Part shown: positions 29,002 to 37,113 of the stretch, one piece after another | How the letters are laid out: the number at the start of each line of letters is the position of its first letter | How positions within the stretch are numbered: the stretch's first letter is position 1 | NCBI GenBank assembly: GCA_018813505.1 | Contig: JAHJBM010000087.1 | Coordinates: 1 to 38,392 of the forward strand | Source: Microcaldota archaeon | GTDB lineage: Archaea; Micrarchaeota; Micrarchaeia; Anstonellales; Bilamarchaeaceae | Length of the DNA: 38,392 nt | Reading direction: 5' to 3' | Made by a program: the position numbers and the translations under genes | Notes under the pieces: generated by a model | Databases searched by the model: none | Told to the model about the DNA's origin: nothing | Seen by the model: the letters and a program-made list of their open reading frames with translations, nothing else

Positions 29002-29069
29002 GAACTGATATTTGAAAAGAACATACTAAAAGGATTATGTGCAAGATTTTATTGTACGAAGTGTTACAT

Positions 29070-29372
29070 ATGGAAAAACCAAGAATAATTGTGTATTCTG
29101 TACCAACCTGTCAATTTTGCAATATGGCAAAAAGTTTTTTTAATGAAAAAAAGATCGAATTTCAGGATTTGGATGTTAGTACTGACGAGAATATAGCACG
29201 GCAGATGGTAGCAAAAAGTAGACAAACTGCAGTTCCGGTTATAGATATTAATGGAACGATATTGGTTGGATTTGATCAGGAAAAAGTTGAGAAAACGTTA
29301 AGCACGACAATGAGTATTGGCGCCAAGCGGGCAATGGTAAGAACGATGTTCTTTGATCCTTTTGATAGATAG
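29070..29372 (+). CDS. glutaredoxin-like protein
   Basis: VYSVPTCQFCNMAKSFF, TAVPVIDINGTILVGFD; start MEKPRI at 29070. Confidence 0.87.
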   Translation: MEKPRIIVYSVPTCQFCNMAKSFFNEKKIEFQDLDVSTDENIARQMVAKSRQTAVPVIDINGTILVGFDQEKVEKTLSTTMSIGAKRAMVRTMFFDPFDR

Positions 29373-29402
29373 TAATGGCATCAGATTTTCGGCATAGGAT
29401 TT

Positions 29403-29705
29403 TTGGTTCAGTTTGTATCAGAGATTGATCATATGGCAGATATCGTCGTAAAAAAATCAAAGATCGAAGGCAACGGAGTATTTGCAGCAAGGGATTTCAA
29501 AAAAGGAGAGATAATTCTAAGATTGGATACTGGTCATGTAATAAGCGAAATTGAACTCGCCACATTACCTGAAAACGAGAAAAGATATGTGGAACGCTGC
29601 AATGGAAAATATATCCTAGTGCAGCCACCTGAACGATATGTCAACCATTCATGCGATCCGAATACTAAAGTTGAAAGTTTCTGCGATATTGCAAAAAGAG
29701 AATAA
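29403..29705 (+). CDS. SET-domain protein, apparently truncated at the C-terminus
   Basis: GNGVFAARDFKKGEIIL ... YVNHSCDPNTKVESFCDIAKRE*. Confidence 0.75.
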   Translation: MVQFVSEIDHMADIVVKKSKIEGNGVFAARDFKKGEIILRLDTGHVISEIELATLPENEKRYVERCNGKYILVQPPERYVNHSCDPNTKVESFCDIAKRE

Positions 29706-29717
29706 AAAATTAACGAG

Positions 29718-30518
29718 TCAGTATATCACAACAACGGGCTCATAATATTTCCTGACATTGCCTGCATAGGCACGAAGAGTAAGCATCCGCTTCAGTTCTT
29801 CATCAGCTTCTTTTTTAGAGTTATGAAGCCAACCAAGGCGCATATTTAATCTGATTATCCTGCCTGGAATTGTATGACGTGTGGATTTTGGAGGAAGGGG
29901 AGCATGATCTTGGGCTGCTTTTATTATTTCAGATTTTGTATATGCCCTTCTGTAGAATATGGAATGACTCTCATCAAGCTGAGAACTGATTTCTTGATCA
30001 GGGATATACTCAATGACATTGTTGGATTTCTCAACCAGTGACATGATATAGTTTTGTTCTTCTACCATTTCCCTGAGTTTGTAATTTCCAGGGTTAAGAA
30101 GATAGTTTTCTTTTTTTGTTGATAACATAAATGGAGCCTTGAGATCATCAACTGCCTTTTTACCGTGATCATGATCAACTTTTTCATATTTTATGGAATC
30201 AAGCTTGAAAATCTGGTCAGGGCTTAGTTTCGTAGCTGGGTACCATGTACCAACTTGAATATCCTCGCGATCATAATCAACAACCTGGCAGGATGCAAGA
30301 GGACATTCGATTATTTCAAGAACCTTTAGCCTGTGATTGCCATCAAGAACCAAACTGGTTTTTTTATCAATGATGAGTGGGTCAACCAGGTATGCAGTAT
30401 TTAGCATGGCTTCCTTGAGTTTTTTCAGGTTGTATGAAATCACTTGCTCGTGTTGCAACAACGATTTAGTTTCCCTTACCTCTAGTTCATTTATTAGCTG
30501 GTCAACTAGGATTCCCAT
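29718..30518 (-). CDS. ParB/SerK-like protein (possible free serine kinase)
   Basis: LDGNHRLKVLE, VGTWYPA, PPKSTRHTIPGRIIRLNMRLGWL. Confidence 0.7.
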   Translation of the reverse strand: MGILVDQLINELEVRETKSLLQHEQVISYNLKKLKEAMLNTAYLVDPLIIDKKTSLVLDGNHRLKVLEIIECPLASCQVVDYDREDIQVGTWYPATKLSPDQIFKLDSIKYEKVDHDHGKKAVDDLKAPFMLSTKKENYLLNPGNYKLREMVEEQNYIMSLVEKSNNVIEYIPDQEISSQLDESHSIFYRRAYTKSEIIKAAQDHAPLPPKSTRHTIPGRIIRLNMRLGWLHNSKKEADEELKRMLTLRAYAGNVRKYYEPVVVIY

Positions 30519-30567
30519 AATTTAGTGTTGTTAGCGCTGGTTAAAAAATATATCGAAATTATTTTAG

Positions 30568-31512
30568 TCAGATGACGGAAAGATCACGCAAACAAGCTAA
30601 TGCCTCATCCATGTGAAGGGAAGCGAAGGCAAGTGGATCGCTAGAACCAAAGATACCTTTTGGAGTATATGTAGTATCAAGGAACTGACTGTGAGTTACG
30701 ATTTTTGCCATCACCAATGTCGCTTCTTCAGTCGTGATGATGCCCAAACCAATTGCAGCATTAAGATCACTTGAAAGAAACCGCAACTCTGCGTTATCAG
30801 GAGGAACTAGATAGGCGAGATGAGTGCTTTCCGGAGCATGCATAGTGTAAGAATTGGCGTAATGTTTCAGAGTAATACTCTCTCGATTATCATCAAGAAT
30901 AACGAAATATGGTCCGTGGCTTCCTGCACAATACTTGGAATTGCCTTTAATTAATTGACCAAAATTCCCATGGCGAATTTCTCCTTCAAGCATGATATTG
31001 AGAAGACTGACTATGCCTCCTTTTCTCCAATTAACACCCTGTGCACTGAGGCTTTCATCTTTGCCGCGGACCAGAATACTCTCCATTAGCAAATGATAGA
31101 TCGAAGGGGGAAATGGACCGCTTGAATTATTAGGCACACGCAAACATGATCCAAGTTCATCTACCGGACGATATTCCACAGGGAATTGATCGGATTGGAC
31201 TAAGGTAAGCGTGAGGTCTAGATAATTATTATGGCTTTCCGGGAGTTGTTTTCTGATAGCACGGATCAACCGGGCTTTGCGATCTTCAGATTGAGAAAGT
31301 AACGATGGTATTGCAAGGAGTATTTCAGGAGTTTTGTTGTCACCATCATGTACAAGAGAAACCAATGCCCGAGAAACGAGGGTATCGTCATCAAGTTTTG
31401 CAGCCATTTCTGCGAATCTGGCTAGTTGCCTTTGCCTTCGGGTTGCAGATGCACAAACACCAGGATTTTGCTGTATACTAGTGGATGGCGGCCAGTTTCT
31501 AAGAGTTGACAT
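30568..31512 (-). CDS. hypothetical protein, 314 aa
   Basis: Long ORF; no recognisable family. Confidence 0.65.
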   Translation of the reverse strand: MSTLRNWPPSTSIQQNPGVCASATRRQRQLARFAEMAAKLDDDTLVSRALVSLVHDGDNKTPEILLAIPSLLSQSEDRKARLIRAIRKQLPESHNNYLDLTLTLVQSDQFPVEYRPVDELGSCLRVPNNSSGPFPPSIYHLLMESILVRGKDESLSAQGVNWRKGGIVSLLNIMLEGEIRHGNFGQLIKGNSKYCAGSHGPYFVILDDNRESITLKHYANSYTMHAPESTHLAYLVPPDNAELRFLSSDLNAAIGLGIITTEEATLVMAKIVTHSQFLDTTYTPKGIFGSSDPLAFASLHMDEALACLRDLSVI

Positions 31513-31594
31513 ATAGTGATTAGTTGTGGGCAGGAGTGTTTATAATCACTTGTGTTGGGATAGATTTATATTGAACCAAAGCTATTGAACAGAT

Positions 31595-31864
31595 ATGGAA
31601 CTATCACAAGCATATATCCTGATGGCCATCGTAGCACTCGCAATTATTGTTGCAGGATTGTTTTTCATAAACAAGAATAAGAAGATTGAGTTGACTCCAA
31701 TGACTCCGCTTGGAGGGATAGCTTTTGTATTAGTTATGTTTGCATTCGTAATCGCAGGGATCGCTTTCGATGGAGATGTATTAGTTGGTTACAGCCTCAT
31801 GGTGGCGGGAATAATTCTTGCAGTAGCTGATACCATACTAAAGATGAAGAAGAATAAGAAGTAA
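31595..31864 (+). CDS. small membrane protein, 89 aa
   Basis: Three hydrophobic segments, Lys-rich tail. Confidence 0.65.
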   Translation: MELSQAYILMAIVALAIIVAGLFFINKNKKIELTPMTPLGGIAFVLVMFAFVIAGIAFDGDVLVGYSLMVAGIILAVADTILKMKKNKK

Positions 31865-31983
31865 AATGCGACAGAGAGGGGCAAGCTCCTCTTGTCCCAA
31901 AATTTTGAAAAAATTTTGCGATTGCTTGAACGGCGTTCCGTTCAAGGCTCGCATTTCACTTCGTTCAAATGCGATCGCCGGGA

Positions 31984-32116
31984 AAATCGTTGCGTGTCCT
32001 GTTGTCCATTTTCTGTTTCGTCACTGGAAACCGAAAACTTAAAACCGGAAACCAATTGAAACGATATTTCGTTTCAATGGTCCATTGAAATGTAATACAT
32101 TTCAATCGGACGCAAT
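31984..32116 (-). other. tRNA-Gly intron 2 (T-loop, 59/60), 133 nt
   Basis: Near-canonical BHB: CCGGG-TTCG-AT|A-TTGCG ... CGCAA-CGAT-TT|T-CCCGG (three Watson-Crick pairs plus a T.T in the central helix). Confidence 0.82.
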
Positions 32117-32160
32117 ATCGAACCCGGGCCCCGAAATTGGCAATCTCGGATCATAACCGT

Positions 32161-32202
32161 TGAGCTCTTTGTAAATTCAAATATTTGAATATTGCAAAGA
32201 TT
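32161..32202 (-). other. tRNA-Gly intron 1 (D-loop), 42 nt; boundary ambiguous by up to 2 nt (repeated AA)
   Basis: Relaxed bulge-helix-bulge possible: AGT-CTA|AA-TCTTTG ... CAAAGA-GCT-CA|ACGG; internal palindrome ATTCAAATATTTGAAT. Confidence 0.7.
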
Positions 32203-32312
32203 TAGACTACGATCGCAGCATAAACGATATGTGCAGTTCTGCATTTAGCGTTTGATGTTCACTATGGTTGATTGAAAAGTAATTAAATCATATCGAAAAG
32301 TTTTGTAGCAGT

Positions 32313-32359
32313 AGAATAATAAAAATTTATAAATAGTTGTACATAATTTTCCATAATGG
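32313..32359 (+). promoter_or_regulatory. promoter block copy 1 (AATAAAAATTTATAAATAGTTGTACATAATTTTCCA)
   Basis: TATA TTTATAAA about 26-29 nt before the ATG at 32356; similar to 32694-32740. Confidence 0.6.
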
Positions 32360-32667
32360 CTACCCAAAATTCAAGAACATATAATGTCAGTACAGTTGTT
32401 GGTGCAAGAACTCTTCTCCCCGGCGGCTGGAAACTCGAAACAACAAACAACGTTCCCGGCGGAGGAAACAAAACACATCGGTTCTTAGTATCAAGAAACG
32501 GAAGTGAACCAACAATAATGTGGATAGCAAGAGAACCGAAAACAACACATAGCAAAGGCATTGATAGTGGAGAACAGAGACTTGTTTTGCAGCGTTCATG
32601 GAATTGCCCACTTAGAAAACCAATAGTCGAGGCAATAATTGGCCATAATCCGGACCACAAAGAATGA
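32356..32667 (+). CDS. hypothetical protein, 103 aa
   Basis: ORF directly downstream of a TATA element, apparently leaderless. Confidence 0.55.
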   Translation: MATQNSRTYNVSTVVGARTLLPGGWKLETTNNVPGGGNKTHRFLVSRNGSEPTIMWIAREPKTTHSKGIDSGEQRLVLQRSWNCPLRKPIVEAIIGHNPDHKE

Positions 32668-32693
32668 AACCCAGTTTCCAGCTACAAAAAACC

Positions 32694-32740
32694 ATAAAAT
32701 AAAACTTTATAAACTGTTGCACATAAATTCCCACCAATAA
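32694..32740 (+). promoter_or_regulatory. promoter block copy 2 (AATAAAACTTTATAAACTGTTGCACATAAATTCCCA)
   Basis: Aligns with copy 1 over about 40 nt. Confidence 0.55.
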
Positions 32741-32808
32741 CTAAATTAAACAAAACAGGACACGCTTAGGTGTGTCGGATTATTTACAATAGAAAATGGA
32801 GGGGTATA

Positions 32809-33063
32809 ATGAGACAAAAAAGAGTAAACTTAAGATGTGGACAACAACCACAAGAACACAATATTAATGGCTGTCATTTCAAGATTAAACCGGAACCGGA
32901 TAGCAAACTAGTCACATTGCGTGTTAGGGCACCAAAAACAGATGAAACTAGATTCAGACTGGTTCAAGGCCAGCAACATAGGCAGGAATTCCCAGAACAC
33001 AGGATTCGGGTCAGGAGAGCAGGGGATAGTATACACCTCACGGTTGAAAAAAGGCGTGATTGA
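32809..33063 (+). CDS. hypothetical basic protein, 84 aa
   Basis: Strong Shine-Dalgarno GGAGGGG upstream of the ATG at 32809; overlapped reading MLGHQK rejected. Confidence 0.55.
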   Translation: MRQKRVNLRCGQQPQEHNINGCHFKIKPEPDSKLVTLRVRAPKTDETRFRLVQGQQHRQEFPEHRIRVRRAGDSIHLTVEKRRD

Positions 33064-33064
33064 T

Positions 33065-33637
33065 ATGAATGGAAATGGAATACAATTTTCAAGAACTCGC
33101 AAACTTCTAGTTGGATGTACCAGACCTAACGAGATTACTGCTCTAAGAGAAGGAATTTTTGTAGAACATATGAGCACGACAAACGGAACCAGCCTCTTCG
33201 ATGTAACTGCAGTTGGAATGAAACCAACACGAGTTATTATGCAAAAGGATGAAAAAGGAAAAATATTCGCAGAACCTCCAGAAGTAAGGATTGTGAATAA
33301 TGAAACCACGAACCATGTCAGATTATGCAATGGTAAAGGAGAAGTTAGAGCAATAATAGAAAGAACTGGAATTCAACTGACTGATGAAATGCCGATAAAA
33401 TTCGAAGGCGGCAATGCAGAAATAATTGGAAGTTCTGAAGATGGCGAAGCAATAACATGGTATGTACGATTGTGGAACCAAGAACATCAGAGTTTGATTA
33501 GTCTTGAATTCGGATATGGAACAGTATCGCGAGCAATTACTGAGATATTAGGAAATCACATGGTAAAAGTGGATGGAAGAGTCGGAGAATTCGGCAACAT
33601 CGAGTTTTTTGTCAGCTCAAAACAGATCAGCAGATAA
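33065..33637 (+). CDS. hypothetical protein, 190 aa
   Basis: ATG immediately after the previous TGA (coupled); start MNGNGIQFSRTRK. Confidence 0.6.
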   Translation: MNGNGIQFSRTRKLLVGCTRPNEITALREGIFVEHMSTTNGTSLFDVTAVGMKPTRVIMQKDEKGKIFAEPPEVRIVNNETTNHVRLCNGKGEVRAIIERTGIQLTDEMPIKFEGGNAEIIGSSEDGEAITWYVRLWNQEHQSLISLEFGYGTVSRAITEILGNHMVKVDGRVGEFGNIEFFVSSKQISR

Positions 33638-33659
33638 CCGAGCCATGAAGTTTGTTGAT

Positions 33660-33736
33660 ATGCGCTCCCAGTTAGTTGTTTGATGATATGAACACGCCTG
33701 GGACACGGCAACAATAGTGGATTGTTGCAAGTGCAT
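33660..33736. ncRNA. candidate structured RNA, three-way junction (strand undetermined)
   Basis: Closing stem ATGCGC/GTGCAT; arm TCCCAG...CTGGGA; arm GCAACAAT-agtgg-ATTGTTGC. Confidence 0.35.
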
Positions 33737-33748
33737 AGAATGATAGAT

Positions 33749-33961
33749 TTACAATAATTCGAATAAACTTTCCTTAGAGATACCTATCGTTTTAAGTATC
33801 TGAATTAATGTTCCTTTTTTCAAACTTTTATGCTGAGGAATCACTAGTAATTTATCTTCTTTTTTCAAAATAATGTGACTTCATTTCTGCCGTCTTATCT
33901 CAAACCCAAGCTTCAGTGCAACCTTCACTAGAGCTTTGCCACTTACAACAGGAAGCTTCAT
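33749..33961 (-). pseudogene. hicA: HicA toxin with in-frame TGA
   Basis: MKLPVVSGKALVKVALKLGFEIRRQK*SHIILKKEDKLLVIPQHKSLKKGTLIQILKTIGISKESLFELL*; TGA at 33883-33881 at the usual Gly position. Confidence 0.85.
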
Positions 33962-34033
33962 GAATATCAACTGTAGGAAAGTAATCGATTATTTAAAATG
34001 CTACCGTTTAGCAAAGATTAGATTATCATTATT

Positions 34034-34246
34034 TTAACCAGGAGAAGGCTCGATAACCTTGACCAAAGTAGTTGGATTTTTCAGATTAGAAGATTTTAGT
34101 TCTTCTAAATAAAGTTCCATTGCCTCCTCGATATTTTTCATGGTTTCTTCTTCACTGTCACCCTCAGAGATGCAGCCTGGTAACTCTGGGATATATGCAG
34201 TATAGCCACCTTCTTGTTGTTTTTCTAAGACAACATGATATTTCAT
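34034..34246 (-). CDS. hicB: HicB-family antitoxin
   Basis: MKYHVVLEKQQEGGYTAYIPELPGCISEGDSEEETMKNIEEAMELYLEEL; upstream of hicA. Confidence 0.9.
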   Translation of the reverse strand: MKYHVVLEKQQEGGYTAYIPELPGCISEGDSEEETMKNIEEAMELYLEELKSSNLKNPTTLVKVIEPSPG

Positions 34247-34317
34247 ATCAACTATCTTGCATTGATCTGTTTTTATTTTTTCTGTTTTTATGATTGCTAA
34301 ACCGAACAGCCGCGGAA

Positions 34318-35517
34318 ATGCACTGTCCAAATGCATTTAAAGCTCAAAAGCGAAAACATATCATGGGAATAGGAAAGGGCGCATATCTCAAAAAGATTAC
34401 AGCAGGTACAATGAAATGGCGCAGCATTGAAGTTGGCGAGAAAGTTGACGGCTCAAGCCCACCTTCGGTTTTTATCGGAGCATATGGCTATCCAAAAGTT
34501 TGTATAGGGCCAATGCTCACTCCATCCTATGGAGATACAACAATCCTTGACAGACCAGAAGAATGGATCCCAAAACAAAAAAATCAGGAAGATATAATTC
34601 GATTCAGACTTGATCTTGTAAGAGGAAAACAAGAAGTTGGAATAAAGGACCTTGAAAACAAAATGGTCGGAAAATTGCAAGAGATTTCTCTTGCAACTAA
34701 TTCTGTTGAAAGCGAAGCAATGTTCAAGCATAAACCAAAAGGCATTACTTTCAACGAGGAACATCAGCCATTCGGACCAAGCGGATCCATAGATAAATTT
34801 GATATAGGAAATGTAAAATGGGATCAGAATTTGGAATATACTTTTTACGATACTGATTTGAAAGCATCAAACGCTTTTTTTGATTTGTATAAAGAAGGAA
34901 CATTGATATCTCAGATACAAAAGGCATTATCAACTGGCACAATGGGAATAGGAAAAAATCGCAAACTTGTACCAACAAGATGGTCTATTACTGCTGTTGA
35001 TAGCAGTTTGGCAAGTGCATTGTACGGGCGCGTGAAATATTACGATGTCGTCGACAACTATCGAGTCTATGAGTTCTCAAGCCTGAACAATTATTATGCA
35101 ATAATATTGACTCCAACACCGTGGATGTATGAATGGCTTGAGGCTTTCATACATGTAATGGGTAAGGAAGAATTTGTTTTTTCTGATTATGAATACACAA
35201 AAGGTAAAAGCGAATATTCCTGTGTTGGTGGCTGCTATTACAGTTGTAAGTTTGGGGTTTTGGAAGCCTTGGAAAGAATGAAGAAGCAGGCTGGGGCAAT
35301 TGTATTGCGAGAAGCCTATGAAGGATATGTGCCGCTTGGCGTGTTCAATGTAAGGGAAAATGTGAGGCATGCATTAGAACAGCAACCAAGGGAATTCGAA
35401 TCTTTCAGAAGTGCAATGAATTATGTTTCCACAAAACTGAAATTGCCGATTTCAAGATTCATAGATCAGGGAGTTTTGATAAAAGAGATGTTGAAATATA
35501 GGCAGACTACACTGTGA
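34318..35517 (+). CDS. Nre-family (NreA/B-like) archaeal DNA repair protein; start 34318 or 34363
   Basis: GSSPPSVFIGAYGYPKVCIGPM signature region; N-terminal zinc finger not complete. Confidence 0.8.
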   Translation: MHCPNAFKAQKRKHIMGIGKGAYLKKITAGTMKWRSIEVGEKVDGSSPPSVFIGAYGYPKVCIGPMLTPSYGDTTILDRPEEWIPKQKNQEDIIRFRLDLVRGKQEVGIKDLENKMVGKLQEISLATNSVESEAMFKHKPKGITFNEEHQPFGPSGSIDKFDIGNVKWDQNLEYTFYDTDLKASNAFFDLYKEGTLISQIQKALSTGTMGIGKNRKLVPTRWSITAVDSSLASALYGRVKYYDVVDNYRVYEFSSLNNYYAIILTPTPWMYEWLEAFIHVMGKEEFVFSDYEYTKGKSEYSCVGGCYYSCKFGVLEALERMKKQAGAIVLREAYEGYVPLGVFNVRENVRHALEQQPREFESFRSAMNYVSTKLKLPISRFIDQGVLIKEMLKYRQTTL

Positions 35518-35606
35518 ATCGACTGCTTAAATGCACAACTATTTCTTTTTTAAACATAAGCCACTACCAGATGCAATACACGAGTAGTTAAAGACTTTTA
35601 GAAAGT

Positions 35607-37064
35607 GTGATGTTTTTGGACATAATTAAATACTTGGAAGAGCACGCCGCTGGCAGAATCACACTAATTTTCAAACAAAGGCAAATGAAAAAAGCGGCAA
35701 ACTGGATGACCAGACATACGATCATGGAAGAACCGGCTGATTATTGGACATGCAGACCAGAAATTTCAGACTTGGTCGGGATTCTTAAGAAAGGTGATAT
35801 TAGTGCAAAAAGAGATGCGATCACAAGACTTGTTGGGTTTGGACAGCCATATTGTGTTAAGTATTTCATCAAATATCTTGAGATCAATGGGCGAGATGCA
35901 TTATACCCAGATATTAATGGAGCGATGTCTTCCATTATTGACAAACACCCGCACAGTACTTCTTTGGCTGGTAGCAACTTTTCATGGCTTGTTAATGCAT
36001 GCGGTACTACATACGATGAGCTGTTTGGTATAAGAAGTACTGGTTTCGCTGCCAGAGATTATGAGATGCAACATGACATCAGACGCATGCTGTCCAGAAT
36101 TTGCATCGCAAACCCCATGAATGAAACGATAACAGAACATGCCGAATATCTCCATAAGTCAGTAGATATTGACTACAGATACATGGTTCTGCATTCGATA
36201 GCAATTGCAGAGATAATAAGCGAAAGACTGAAACGCTATCCCAATGATGAGACAGCGTTAAAACTGAAAACAAACGCAGCAGAACATAGTGGACAGATAT
36301 GTAATTGGATTATTTCTGCAAAATTAGGCGATGAGGAAGCGATTATCCGCTTGCTTCGCATTTTTCGGTTTGGTTTATTTGGTGATCCTGACAATGATAT
36401 TATAGGTTACTTTGCCGGGCTTGGAAATCCTCTGGCAATAGGACAAATAGCTGCCACTATACCGCAGGATATTACAAGTAAAAAAGATGATGATCGCCGC
36501 AACCGTAGTTATGATGCCATCGAACAGTTGGCTCAAAAAAACCAGGACTTCGAAATTGATAAAAATACTAAACAGACTTTGCTAACAAACCTGAAATTAA
36601 ACCATGTAACGTATCCGGCAGTAGCCATGGCATTTGCACATTTGGGGATTATTGAAGCTGTTTCGCTGCTTTTGATGGATTCCAGATATCCCCCTGTTTT
36701 TGCGAAGCAACCTGAAAACGATTCCGATTCGGATCCAATTCGTGATACATTGTTGGAAACCCCTTTGGCATGCGCTGCTGCAATCAGGCAGCTGCTCGCA
36801 AGATGTGATAGCAGTGATAAATTGAAATTGTTTGAGAAGGAACTTGGCAACGCTATAGACCTCTTAAAATCGCCACCCCAGGAATGGAATATGGAAAACT
36901 GGAAAACATTATCAAAGCTTAATAGGAGTGACAAACGACCATTGTTCGATGATATCGATAAATTCCGCGAACAAGAAACCCACAAACTGATTAATGAACT
37001 TCGCGAGGAAATTTCCAGAAAAACAAATGATGCTGGTATAAAACCGAATGGACCATACAGATAA
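35607..37064 (+). CDS. hypothetical all-helical (HEAT-solenoid-like) protein, 485 aa
   Basis: Long ORF, helical repeats (ISAKRDAITRLVGFGQPYCVKYFIKYL...). Confidence 0.65.
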   Translation: MMFLDIIKYLEEHAAGRITLIFKQRQMKKAANWMTRHTIMEEPADYWTCRPEISDLVGILKKGDISAKRDAITRLVGFGQPYCVKYFIKYLEINGRDALYPDINGAMSSIIDKHPHSTSLAGSNFSWLVNACGTTYDELFGIRSTGFAARDYEMQHDIRRMLSRICIANPMNETITEHAEYLHKSVDIDYRYMVLHSIAIAEIISERLKRYPNDETALKLKTNAAEHSGQICNWIISAKLGDEEAIIRLLRIFRFGLFGDPDNDIIGYFAGLGNPLAIGQIAATIPQDITSKKDDDRRNRSYDAIEQLAQKNQDFEIDKNTKQTLLTNLKLNHVTYPAVAMAFAHLGIIEAVSLLLMDSRYPPVFAKQPENDSDSDPIRDTLLETPLACAAAIRQLLARCDSSDKLKLFEKELGNAIDLLKSPPQEWNMENWKTLSKLNRSDKRPLFDDIDKFREQETHKLINELREEISRKTNDAGIKPNGPYR

Positions 37065-37113
37065 ACAGTGAAATAGTAACGATGTTGGAGTTGAATTGTA
37101 TTACTGAAGATTA

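Larger units (their letters stand above)
31970..32216 (-). tRNA. tRNA-Gly(GCC), two introns; exons 32216-32203, 32160-32117, 31983-31970
   Basis: Spliced: GCGATCG TA GTCT AACGGTTA TGAT C CGAGA TTGCCAA TTTCG GGGC CCGGG TTCGATT CCCGG CGATCGC A; perfect 7-bp acceptor, 5-bp T stem, 5-bp anticodon stem (one G.T), anticodon GCC. Confidence 0.85.

Noticed and set aside
33881-33883. UGA recoded as glycine (code-25-like) in hicA
   Set aside because: Other clear genes in the window terminate at TGA and no other in-frame TGA at Gly positions was seen; nonsense mutation is simpler.
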